Origin: WRAV01 sp050950205
GTDB taxonomy: Bacteria; Bacillota; Clostridia; Oscillospirales; Ruminococcaceae
DNA length: 30,598 bases
Reading direction: 5' to 3'
Assembly: GCA_050950205.1 (NCBI GenBank)
Contig: JBMNHF010000022.1
Coordinates: forward strand, 1 to 30,598
In this document: positions 15,898 to 23,694 of the stretch, in pieces
Layout: each line of letters starts with the position of its first letter
Position numbering within the stretch: the stretch's first letter is position 1
The notes under the pieces: model-generated
Database searches by the model: none
Told to the model about the DNA's origin: nothing
What the model saw: only the letters and a program-made list of their open reading frames with translations
Program-made: the position numbers and the translations under genes

Positions 15898-18099
15898 TTG
15901 GAACTTTATCAGCTGCCGCAAATGGCAGATCAGTGTCTTTACGGTCGTCCACCTGTGTGTACAAATGCCTGCCCCTTTGATGTTGATATTTCTGCCATGA
16001 CCAAAAAAATAGCAGATGGGATGACTGGCGCTGCGTATAGGGCATACGCAAAAAGCGTGGTGTTCCCGGGAATTGTTTGTCACCTTTGCCACCAACCCTG
16101 TAAAAATGTGTGCCTTCGCCAAGAAATTGACGCCCCCCTTGCACTGCGGGATTTGGAGCAGTACCTGTGGCGAAAACATGGTGCAAAGCCCGAATCCGCT
16201 TTTTATATTCCGCAAAAAAATAAACGGGTTCTGGTCATAGGGGGCAACCTTTGCGGCATGGCCTGCGCATCTAAGCTGGCAGGGCGCGGCTATTCGGTTG
16301 TACTGACTGCACAAGGTGACTCTCTCGCCCCGGAAGTTTCTGCTTTGCTTCCGGCGGATGTATTAGCTGCCGAGATTGCCCGCATAAAGCGCCAAAAAAA
16401 TCTTGAGATATTCATGGGTGCCAATGGGCTGGAGCTAGACCATGCTTCCTTTGATGCAGTTTTATACACAATGGAATCGCCACCGCCCACCCATCCGGGC
16501 AGCCATATAATTTTTGCGGACAGCAATGCAATGGGTTTACCTGCAGATGCCATTGCCCATGGAATCGCCATGTCTTATGGAGTGGAGTCTTTTCTCAAAA
16601 CCGGTACGGTTACCTTCCCGGAGAAACGGCACCACTCGCAATACAGTATTCCTGCCAGCCAAACGGAAATTCGACCTCCGGTAGCGGTTCCCCTTGCCGG
16701 CTATGGGGAGGAAGACGCCAAAAAAGAGGCGCAACGCTGTATGCAGTGTACCTGCAGCGGATGTCTGAGGGTTTGCGATATGCTGCGCCACTACGGGGTA
16801 ACACCGCCCAAGACTCTTTTAAATGTAAGCGATACCATCAACAAAACACAAATGACATCCAAAACAGCATTGGGACAGATTATGGGCTGTACGCAATGCG
16901 GCCTCTGCCAACCTGCATGCCCTGAGCAGATTGATTTTAGGCAGGTCTTTATCCAAAGCCGGCGGCAGATGCACAAGGCGGGGGAGCTTCCAACAGCCCA
17001 CTACCAATACTGGATGGATGACATGCATTTTTCCAATACGGTGGCAGCCCTTGATTTTGCACCGGTAAGTCAACCTCAGTTCCTATATTTTCCGGGCTGT
17101 CAGATGGGCGCGTCCAACTCGGATTATGTTTTTCAGTCCTACCGCTGGCTGACCCAACATTTTCCGGAGCAGGTGGGGTTGTTGCTCCAGTGCTGCGGTG
17201 CTCCCGGATACTGGGCGGGGGATGAAGGGCTGTACCACAGTGTCACCCACAGGATTCGGGAAAAATGGGAGCACTATGGGCGTCCGGTTTTTATCCTGGC
17301 CTGTGCAAGCTGCAGGGAGCGCTTTCGGGAAAGTTTGCCCGAGATTACCACAAAGTCTCTTTGGGAGCTTCTGGCAACAAAGATAAAACCCCGTCCCAAA
17401 CAAAATGCACGGGTCAGTGTGTTTGACCCATGCACCAGCAAACATCATCCAGAGGATCAAGGCTATATTCGGCAGCTGGTAACGGCTATGGGTTATGACA
17501 TTACAGAGCTTCCTTCCAGCGGGAAAAATGCCCGTTGCTGCGGCTACGGTGGTTTGGCGGGCGCACGCCACCCGGTTGTGACCGAAGAAATCCGCCGCCA
17601 CAATGTCCAACTGGGTGAAAACGACTATGTTACCTACTGCACCAATTGCCAGGACAGCTTTGGCATGGAGGGCAAAGCTTCCCATTTCATTTTGGAACTT
17701 CTGTTCCCAAATATAAAACACCATCAAGGGCCGCCGGATCTGGGGGCGCGTCGCTGCAACCGCATCGCTTTAAAAGCCCAGTTGCAAAAGGAGTATCAGG
17801 GGATCGAATATCAGCAGCCCAAAGAAGCATACCAAGCTATTCAGCTGGTAATTTGTCCAGACCTTTTGGACAAGATGAACCGGGCCTTTATCCACAGTGA
17901 CAACGTCAAGCAGGTCATCTATTACGGGGAATCCAGCGGCTTCAAAGTCATGGATCCAGCCAGCGGGCATTTTATTTGTCATCAAAAACAGGGCAACCTT
18001 ACTTTTTGGGTAGAGTATGCCCCGAGAGAGGACCAAAGCTATGATGTGGTGAATGTCTACTCCCATCGAATGGCAATTGAGGAAGAGGGGAATGTGTGA
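15898..18099 (+). CDS. Multidomain Fe-S oxidoreductase: GltD-type N-terminus, shortened flavin domain, 4Fe-4S and HdrD-like CCG domains
   Basis: A 733-residue fusion. Residues 1-95 are the cysteine-rich GltD/PreT-like Fe-S domain (Cys21, 25, 61, 64, 68, 72). Residues 109-240 resemble a Rossmann flavin fold (VLVIGGNLCGMACASKL) but are far shorter than the usual FAD/NAD pair. Cysteines 281-293 and 331-341 form ferredoxin-like clusters. Two CCG domains typical of heterodisulfide reductase subunit D follow (CCGAPG at 432, CCGYGG at 547). Residues 645-733 are an unidentified tail. It probably carries electrons to or from the hydroxylase or a quinone/thiol pool. The TTG start at 15898 follows AGAAAGGGGC; an ATG at 15874 has no ribosome site. 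Confidence 0.85.
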   Translation: MELYQLPQMADQCLYGRPPVCTNACPFDVDISAMTKKIADGMTGAAYRAYAKSVVFPGIVCHLCHQPCKNVCLRQEIDAPLALRDLEQYLWRKHGAKPESAFYIPQKNKRVLVIGGNLCGMACASKLAGRGYSVVLTAQGDSLAPEVSALLPADVLAAEIARIKRQKNLEIFMGANGLELDHASFDAVLYTMESPPPTHPGSHIIFADSNAMGLPADAIAHGIAMSYGVESFLKTGTVTFPEKRHHSQYSIPASQTEIRPPVAVPLAGYGEEDAKKEAQRCMQCTCSGCLRVCDMLRHYGVTPPKTLLNVSDTINKTQMTSKTALGQIMGCTQCGLCQPACPEQIDFRQVFIQSRRQMHKAGELPTAHYQYWMDDMHFSNTVAALDFAPVSQPQFLYFPGCQMGASNSDYVFQSYRWLTQHFPEQVGLLLQCCGAPGYWAGDEGLYHSVTHRIREKWEHYGRPVFILACASCRERFRESLPEITTKSLWELLATKIKPRPKQNARVSVFDPCTSKHHPEDQGYIRQLVTAMGYDITELPSSGKNARCCGYGGLAGARHPVVTEEIRRHNVQLGENDYVTYCTNCQDSFGMEGKASHFILELLFPNIKHHQGPPDLGARRCNRIALKAQLQKEYQGIEYQQPKEAYQAIQLVICPDLLDKMNRAFIHSDNVKQVIYYGESSGFKVMDPASGHFICHQKQGNLTFWVEYAPREDQSYDVVNVYSHRMAIEEEGNV

Positions 18100-18287
18100 T
18101 GAGCAGGGCATTCATCTGCTATCGATGCGATAAAACCATGCAGCCCGCCAAGACCAGCTTTACCTATATGGGCCTTTACTTTCACGCCGAGGTTCCCCGT
18201 TGCCCGCAATGCGGTCAGGTTTATATTTCAGAAGAGCTGGCCCGCGGCAAAATGGCCGAAGTGGAAATGCAGTTGGAAGAAAAATGA
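18099..18287 (+). CDS. Small two-CxxC redox or zinc-ribbon protein
   Basis: A 62-residue protein with CYRC (Cys7, Cys10) and CPQC (Cys35, Cys38), spaced as a zinc ribbon or rubredoxin-like metal site. The tail after residue 42 is helical and acidic. The ATG overlaps the TGA of the preceding gene by one base and follows GAGGGG, so it is co-translated with the Fe-S fusion. From memory it matches the family NCBI names after DVU_1557 of D. vulgaris, called a redox protein, always beside an aldehyde oxidoreductase cluster; I could not check this. Function unknown; electron carrier or metal donor are the plausible roles. Confidence 0.85.
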   Translation: MSRAFICYRCDKTMQPAKTSFTYMGLYFHAEVPRCPQCGQVYISEELARGKMAEVEMQLEEK

Positions 18288-18324
18288 GCTTACCTGAATA
18301 TCAATCCTATAGAGGTGCATTCAG

Positions 18325-18711
18325 ATGAAAACAGCGGAAGACCTGTTGGCAAAGGGTTATTCGTGCAGTCAGACCATTATGATGATGACCATGCAGCGTC
18401 TTGGCATTGAGGATGAGCATCTTGTGCGCGCCATGAAAGGACTGTCCGGCGGTATGGGCATCCAGCATGCTTGCGGCATTGTTACCGGAGCCGCCTGCGC
18501 ATTTAGTTTAGCAGATCCACAACAGGGTATTACAACCATGTTTCCCGCGTTTTTTGAACGCTTTTACAACACCTACGGGGATGACGTGGAGAGCATTCAC
18601 TGTATCGAGTTGTTACATGGTGATTATGAAAATCGAAAAGAAGTTTGTCCCGGCATGATTGCAGAAGCCTGGCAGATGGTAAACGAAGTCTTGCAAGAGC
18701 ATGGGTATTAA
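18325..18711 (+). CDS. C_GCAxxG_C_C family protein
   Basis: A 128-residue protein with the spaced cysteines of this family: Cys14 (GYSCSQ), Cys50 and Cys58 in ACGIVTGAAC, Cys93 and Cys108 (EVCPG). The family is often linked to redox or metal handling in anaerobes, and its biochemical activity is not established. The glycine-rich GLSGGMGIQHACG loop is conserved in type. The start ATG follows AGAGGTG. It is the third gene of the operon and, from memory, corresponds to the DVU_1555-type member of the D. vulgaris aldehyde oxidoreductase neighbourhood. Likely cytoplasmic; it may hold an Fe-S cluster or bind a metal cofactor during transfer. Confidence 0.9.
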   Translation: MKTAEDLLAKGYSCSQTIMMMTMQRLGIEDEHLVRAMKGLSGGMGIQHACGIVTGAACAFSLADPQQGITTMFPAFFERFYNTYGDDVESIHCIELLHGDYENRKEVCPGMIAEAWQMVNEVLQEHGY

Positions 18712-18745
18712 ACCCGCCAAAAGTAGCCTTACAGGGGAGAATGGC

Positions 18746-19420
18746 ATGACAAATCCTTCCGGTACAGCATCTACCTGCAACTGCACGGCGGCTCTTATCA
18801 CAGCGGCCGGCATGTCCTCCCGCATGAAAACCTTCAAGCCCATGCTCCCGTTGGGGGATCAAAGCATAATCCAGCGACAAATTGAAACTCTGCGGCGGGC
18901 AGGATGCTCCCCCATTGTCGTCGTTACCGGGCATCGGGCCGAAGAGCTAAGGCAACATCTGCGGAAATGCAATGTGGAATTTGTCCACAACCAGCGGTAT
19001 CGGGATACCCAAATGCTGGATTCCATCCGGATTGGCCTGAAGTATCTGACGGGACGGTGTCAGCGGGTGGTCTTTACCCCTGTAGATATTCCCATGTTTT
19101 CGGAACAAACCGTAAGGGCCCTCATCGCTGTGGACGCTATGGTTGTAATTCCTACCTGTGAGGGAAAAAAGGGACATCCCATCCTGCTCCGGTCTGATCT
19201 GTTTCCAACGATTTTGGATCTGCAGGTATCCGGGGGACTGCGGGAGATTTTGGAGTTGCACCCATCCAGCCAATCCTATGTAGCGGTTGAAGATCCGGCG
19301 ATTTTGCCGGATGTGGATACGCCGGAGGAGTATCTGGCGCTGCTCAAGGAGCACCAACTCCGGTGCAGTATACACTCTGCCTGTGCAACGTGGCAGTCAA
19401 AACAAGAGGAGATGACATGA
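18746..19420 (+). CDS. MobA/MocA-like nucleotidyltransferase
   Basis: NTP transferase-fold protein (224 aa). The signature ALITAAGMSSRMKTFKPMLP (residues 16-35) is the glycine-rich NTP-binding loop with the SRM-K signature of MobA, MocA and YgfJ proteins; FTPVDIPMF supplies the metal-binding aspartate and LPDVDTPEEY ends the fold. MocA attaches CMP to molybdopterin for xanthine oxidase-family enzymes, so this is a good candidate for maturing the neighbouring hydroxylase, but other members activate sugars or unknown cofactors. The ATG at 18746 follows AGGGGAG. About 25 residues follow the usual family end. ATGA overlap with the permease gene. Confidence 0.88.
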   Translation: MTNPSGTASTCNCTAALITAAGMSSRMKTFKPMLPLGDQSIIQRQIETLRRAGCSPIVVVTGHRAEELRQHLRKCNVEFVHNQRYRDTQMLDSIRIGLKYLTGRCQRVVFTPVDIPMFSEQTVRALIAVDAMVVIPTCEGKKGHPILLRSDLFPTILDLQVSGGLREILELHPSSQSYVAVEDPAILPDVDTPEEYLALLKEHQLRCSIHSACATWQSKQEEMT

Positions 19421-20505
19421 ATTCTCTGATCAAACCGAGGGTTAGCCCACTTCCATTGAGAGAACAAAGCATCCAATGCCGCTATCGGGAGGAAGAAATG
19501 CTCCTGCGAAAAAAACAGGGTGTCCGAATCACTGCCCTGTTCCTGCTGACCATTGTGGGAGCTATCGCTTCTCTTTGGGTTGGATACTACCCCTTGCCGG
19601 CCAGGCAGGTGTTGCACGCATTTCTCGCAGGGGTAGGTTTTCAGGTGGAGGTTATGCCTCAGGCTATGACCATCTTCTGGAGCATTCGTCTGCCTCGTAT
19701 TCTGGCCGCCCTGATGATCGGTGGAGCCTTGGCGGTGTCCGGCTCGGTGTACCAGGGGATGTTCCGCAACCCCCTGGTTTCCCCGGATATCCTTGGTGTT
19801 TCCTCCGGTGCGGGAATGGGAGCAGCGATCGCCATCTTCGGCGGGTTTCCCTATTGGTATACCCAGATTTTTGCGTTTTTGGGAGGAATCGCCGCGGTTA
19901 GTTTATCCTATTTTATCAGCACCCGCTCCAAACACAATCAAGTGTTGACCCTTGTCCTGACAGGCAGCATGATCAGTGCTCTCTGCAATGCCGTTGTCAC
20001 CATGATTAAATACCTCTCCGACCCCGGTGACGTGCTCCAGCAGCTTACCTTTTGGCTGATGGGCAGCCTGACCAAGGTGAGAATGGAGGGGATTGCGCTC
20101 AGTGCGGTTCCCATGGCGGTGGGAATTGTTATTGTATTTGCCATGCGCTGGCGGGTTAATCTCCTCTCCCTTGAGGATGAAGAGGCGATCAGCATTGGGA
20201 TTCCCATCCGCCGTGACCGGTTGATTTTAATCTTCGCCTCTACTCTGTTATCCGCCTCGGCGGTCTGCCTGGGCGGCCTGATCGGGTGGGTGGGCCTGAT
20301 GATCCCCCATATTTGCCGCGCTTTGTTTGGCCCGGACCATAAGTGGCTGATGCCCGCCTGCACCCTGATGGGAGGATTGTACCTGATGCTTATGGACAAC
20401 CTTGCCCGCTCTTTGCTGACCATGGAGCTTCCCATCGGTGTGGTGACGGCGTTTATCGGCGCCCCCTTCTTTGTGGGGTTGATCCTGCGCAAAAAGGGGG
20501 GATAA
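19417..20505 (+). CDS. FecCD/BtuC-type ABC transporter permease
   Basis: Integral membrane permease (362 aa from this start) of the iron-siderophore/vitamin B12/haem importer class. The N-terminal helix (ITALFLLTIVGAIASLW) is followed by the conserved RLPRILAALMIGGALAVSG segment, then GMFRNPLVSPDILGVSSGAG and a late GLIGWVGLMIPHICR, the region contacting the ATPase. The ATG at 19417 overlaps the preceding stop (ATGA) and follows AGGAG; an internal ATG at 19498 with GGGAGG would give 335 residues, closer to family length, and is a real alternative. It partners the ATPase and lipoprotein encoded next. Substrate is a metal chelate, corrinoid or oxyanion; not determinable here. Confidence 0.92.
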   Translation: MNSLIKPRVSPLPLREQSIQCRYREEEMLLRKKQGVRITALFLLTIVGAIASLWVGYYPLPARQVLHAFLAGVGFQVEVMPQAMTIFWSIRLPRILAALMIGGALAVSGSVYQGMFRNPLVSPDILGVSSGAGMGAAIAIFGGFPYWYTQIFAFLGGIAAVSLSYFISTRSKHNQVLTLVLTGSMISALCNAVVTMIKYLSDPGDVLQQLTFWLMGSLTKVRMEGIALSAVPMAVGIVIVFAMRWRVNLLSLEDEEAISIGIPIRRDRLILIFASTLLSASAVCLGGLIGWVGLMIPHICRALFGPDHKWLMPACTLMGGLYLMLMDNLARSLLTMELPIGVVTAFIGAPFFVGLILRKKGG

Positions 20506-20507
20506 GG

Positions 20508-21296
20508 GTGTTGCTGGAGGTTTGCAAGCTGCGGGGAGGCTATGGTAAAGGGGATGTCTGCAAGGGAATTTGCTGCAGCATTGACCGGGGAGAGATTCTC
20601 AGCGTACTGGGGCCCAACGGTTGCGGAAAGACCACTTTCTTTCGGCTGCTGCTGGGAATTCTCAGGCCTACAGGGGGAGACATACGGATGGATGGCAGCT
20701 CCATTATGGGTCTGGAGCGCCGAAGGCTATCCAAACTCATTGCGTATATCCCACAACAGCATGTACCTATTTTTGCCTATACCGTGCTGGATATTGTGCT
20801 GATGGGGCGGGGAGGCCATACCACGGCCTTTCAAACCCCGGGGGAGAAGGATCGGCAGGCGGCGTTTGCGGCGCTGGAAAAGCTGAAAATCTCCCATCTT
20901 GCCCATCAAAAATACACGGCTCTCAGCGGAGGGCAGCGGCAACTTGTGCTGATTGCCCGGGCGGTCTGCCAGGACGCCAAAGTGCTGATTATGGATGAGC
21001 CGGGTGCTAGTCTGGATTACGCCAACCAGCAGCTTCTTATCAATGTATTGATGAACCTGGCCTCACAGGGCTATGGTATTATCCTTTCTACCCACAGCCC
21101 GGAGCACCCTTTTTCCGTCGCCCACAAGGTGCTCCTGATGAAGGAGGGACGGGTTGCGGCCTTTGGCCCGCCCGAAGAAGCAATTACAAGGGAAACACTG
21201 GAGGGTGTTTACGGTATTGCCATGGATGTTGTATCGGTGGATGACCGGGGAGGCAGGCGGCATACCTTCTGCCTTCCGGTCAGCCAACAGTATTAA
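20508..21296 (+). CDS. ABC transporter ATP-binding protein (FepC/BtuD type)
   Basis: ATPase subunit (262 aa) powering the importer. Walker A is GPNGCGKT (35-42), the Q-loop region is YIPQQH (80-85), the signature is LSGGQ (139-143), Walker B is VLIMDEP (159-165), and the switch histidine is in STHSPEH. The GTG start at 20508 lies two bases after the permease stop and follows AGGGGGG; longer in-frame readings run inside the permease gene and are not real. The residues after 230 match the extended C-terminal part of siderophore/B12-type ATPases. Cytoplasmic, on the inner face of the membrane. Confidence 0.94.
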   Translation: MLLEVCKLRGGYGKGDVCKGICCSIDRGEILSVLGPNGCGKTTFFRLLLGILRPTGGDIRMDGSSIMGLERRRLSKLIAYIPQQHVPIFAYTVLDIVLMGRGGHTTAFQTPGEKDRQAAFAALEKLKISHLAHQKYTALSGGQRQLVLIARAVCQDAKVLIMDEPGASLDYANQQLLINVLMNLASQGYGIILSTHSPEHPFSVAHKVLLMKEGRVAAFGPPEEAITRETLEGVYGIAMDVVSVDDRGGRRHTFCLPVSQQY

Positions 21297-21314
21297 ATAA
21301 CGGGGAGTCTAAGC

Positions 21315-22394
21315 ATGAAGAATAAGCGTTTGTATGCATTGTCATTGGTTGCGGTACTATTGTTTGGTCTTTTGGTGGGTTGCGGCGGGCAAAGTGCTCT
21401 GTCCCCAAAGGCAGCGGAGCCTGCCAAGTCTCGCGAAATTACGGATATGGTCGGCCGGAGTATGACGGTGCCCACCCAGATTGATAAAGTTTTTGCGGGC
21501 AATTCGGAGGCTGCCGTTTACCTGTATACCATAGAACCGGATCGGTTGCTGGGCTGGACCTACCCCCTCAATGATTTGGAAAAGCGGTTCATCCTTCCCC
21601 AGTACCAAACCCTGACCGCCTTTGGGATGCAGGATAACGTCAATTACGAAGCTGTCATTGCTGCCGGGCCGCAGATCGCTCTCATGGTGGGGAATGACAG
21701 CAAAGGGGTCATCGCCACTGCCGACAAGCTCTCGGACAGCTTGAACATCCCTGTGGTGATCATTAGCGACAAGCTGGAGGATTGCGCATCCGTTTACCGC
21801 TTTTTGGGTGACCTGTTGGGGATTGCCCAGCGCGCCGAGGAACTGGCCACCTACACCGACCAGACCTTTGCGGACATTGAGGCGGTGGACATCCCTCCAG
21901 AAGAGCGGATCACCGTCTATTACGGCAACGGAGTGGATTCCCTGGAAACAGCCCCCCGCGGCTCGGTCAGCGCTCAGGTCATTGATATGGTGAAGGCAGT
22001 CAATGTGGCGGCGACAGAAGGCGAGAGCGGCGGACGGGTCAAGGTATCCCTGGAGCAGGTATTGGCATGGAACCCGGATGTCATCATTGTCAATGGAGAA
22101 CCCAAACAGGATATGACCGGAAACCATGCCGCCCAAGCAATTTTAGAAAGCCCAGACTATGCGCACATTCAGGCAGTGCAGAGCAAAAAAGTATTTGGGG
22201 TACCCAAGGCGCCCTTTAGCTGGATCGATCGGCCTCCGGGGCCAAACCGCATCCTTGGAATGCGCTGGCTGGCAGCGGAGCTGTACCCGGATTACTTTGA
22301 CTACCAGCTCGAAGAGGATGTGCGCTCCTTCTACAAATTGTTTTACCACACAGACCTTACGGATGAGCAGTTGGCGGGGCTATTCCGCGACTAA
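21315..22394 (+). CDS. Substrate-binding lipoprotein of the FecCD-type importer
   Basis: Solute receptor (359 aa) with a lipoprotein signal: basic start MKNKR, a hydrophobic stretch and the lipobox LVGC with Cys23 as the lipidated residue, so it is anchored outside the membrane. The mature part begins with the typical REITDMVGRSMTVPTQIDKV strand of FepB/BtuF/TroA-like (cluster A-II) proteins, with LEQVLAWNPDVIIVN in the second lobe and a helical linker. Ligands of this class include ferric siderophores, haem, cobalamin, molybdate and tungstate. Placement after the ATPase and permease completes the importer. ATG follows GGGGAG. Confidence 0.93.
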   Translation: MKNKRLYALSLVAVLLFGLLVGCGGQSALSPKAAEPAKSREITDMVGRSMTVPTQIDKVFAGNSEAAVYLYTIEPDRLLGWTYPLNDLEKRFILPQYQTLTAFGMQDNVNYEAVIAAGPQIALMVGNDSKGVIATADKLSDSLNIPVVIISDKLEDCASVYRFLGDLLGIAQRAEELATYTDQTFADIEAVDIPPEERITVYYGNGVDSLETAPRGSVSAQVIDMVKAVNVAATEGESGGRVKVSLEQVLAWNPDVIIVNGEPKQDMTGNHAAQAILESPDYAHIQAVQSKKVFGVPKAPFSWIDRPPGPNRILGMRWLAAELYPDYFDYQLEEDVRSFYKLFYHTDLTDEQLAGLFRD

Positions 22395-22443
22395 CAGCCA
22401 GGGCAGAAGCAGTACAGGCAAGCTTTTTGAGGGGGGCTGCGCT

Positions 22444-23052
22444 ATCCACTTCTTTTTGCAGGGAGATCCCGGCGTTGGAAAATCCCATCTCCTGCGGCAC
22501 CTTATGCACCCATACGCTTCTATGATAGCGGGGTTCACCGTACAGCGGCTGTATCAAAACAACGAGCTGGTGGGGTACTGTGCAAAGCCCTTGGCGGGAA
22601 CCTTCCATGACTTGGACGCTGTGTACCACCCTGACCTTGATGGCCTATTCCTCTCGGAAAACAATCACGATGTTGGGGTACTGGAGCAGATTCTTGATCA
22701 GGTATTTCAGGACAGCCTCTCTCCGTTTTGCCGTCTGATTCTATTGGATGAAATCGGTGGAATGGAGCTTCTGTCCCCCCATTTTATGAAGGGGCTGATG
22801 CGCATTCTGGAGGGAGAAAAGCCCTGTGTGGGCATCTTAAAATCCCGCAGAAACCTGGAAGAGATGGTGAGATGCCAACAACTGGACCGATCTTGTCTGA
22901 TGCTCCACCAGAGGTTGGAGAAGTTCCTTCAAAGCAACGGCATGCTGGTAGAACTTACTCTGGACAACAGGCATTGGGTGGAAAAGCAGTTTCGCACATA
23001 CCTAAAAAACTTGCCATTTTTGCAGGTTACAACCAAGGAGTGGAACGGATGA
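22444..23052 (+). CDS. THEP1-like P-loop NTPase, probably with a non-standard ATC start
   Basis: Nucleoside-triphosphatase-like protein (202 aa from this start). Walker A is GDPGVGKS at residues 7-14, and Walker B reads LLDEIGGMELLS (100-111), the diagnostic DEIGxMEL of the THEP1/NTPase_1 family. Such a P-loop should lie within ten residues of the N-terminus, but no ATG, GTG or TTG lies just before it. GAGGGGGG stands seven bases before an ATC (22444) that would give the right length. Alternatives are a TTG at 22456, leaving almost no N-terminus, and an ATG at 22363 overlapping the lipoprotein gene with no ribosome site. Its stop overlaps the methyltransferase start. Probably cofactor- or metal-handling. 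Confidence 0.8.
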   Translation: MHFFLQGDPGVGKSHLLRHLMHPYASMIAGFTVQRLYQNNELVGYCAKPLAGTFHDLDAVYHPDLDGLFLSENNHDVGVLEQILDQVFQDSLSPFCRLILLDEIGGMELLSPHFMKGLMRILEGEKPCVGILKSRRNLEEMVRCQQLDRSCLMLHQRLEKFLQSNGMLVELTLDNRHWVEKQFRTYLKNLPFLQVTTKEWNG

Positions 23053-23693
23053 CGAAGTTTTCCAATCCTTATGAAAGCCAGCGCTGGAAGACCTCCACCG
23101 GTCTTATGCGCCCCGGGGGGCTGGAGCTGACCCAGCACCTGCTGGAGTGGTCGGGGCTGCGCAGGGGAGCCCGTATTCTGGATTTGGGGTGCGGGCGCGG
23201 AGCGGCAACGGCGTATGTCGCCAATGCCGGCTTCGAAGTTGTTGGGATGGACCAATCCGCTGCGCTGCTGAAAGAGGCAAGGGAACGCTATCCGCATTTG
23301 ACCTTCATCGAAGGGGACGCCACAGCCATCCCCTTTGCCTCCAAAACCTTTGATGCCGTTCTGCTGGAGTGTGTCCTATCCGTTGCTTCCACCGGAGAAA
23401 TTCTGGCGGAGTGCGCACGGGTAACAGGCCCAAAAGGACTTTTGATGATCTCGGATGTCTATGATCGAGATGGTGTGGACGGGCCGTTATCCCAGGCTTG
23501 GTGGAAAACGCAGCTGGAGGCCAACGGGTTTTACACCACCTACTTTGAGGACCGTGTCCGCGACCTGCAGCGCTTTGCGGCCCAGCTGCTATGGGAAACA
23601 GGCAGCTTAAACCACCTCTGCGGATGCATTGGCTTTAAAATGCCGCCAAGGCCCAGCTACTTTTTACAAATCGCCCGGCAGGAGGATGGATGA
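23049..23693 (+). CDS. Class I SAM-dependent methyltransferase
   Basis: A 214-residue methyltransferase. SAM-binding motif I is ILDLGCGRG (43-51), the acidic loop reads GMDQSAALL and motif post-I is TFIEGDATAIPF, as in UbiE/Methyltransf_11 proteins. The ATG overlaps the preceding stop as ATGA and follows AAGGAG. From memory, its relatives in the D. vulgaris aldehyde oxidoreductase neighbourhood carry the DVU_1556/TrsM family name and always travel with the radical SAM protein encoded next. The methyl acceptor is unknown; a small-molecule cofactor is more likely than rRNA given the neighbours. Cytoplasmic, no membrane segment. Confidence 0.9.
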   Translation: MTKFSNPYESQRWKTSTGLMRPGGLELTQHLLEWSGLRRGARILDLGCGRGAATAYVANAGFEVVGMDQSAALLKEARERYPHLTFIEGDATAIPFASKTFDAVLLECVLSVASTGEILAECARVTGPKGLLMISDVYDRDGVDGPLSQAWWKTQLEANGFYTTYFEDRVRDLQRFAAQLLWETGSLNHLCGCIGFKMPPRPSYFLQIARQEDG

Positions 23694-23694
23694 G

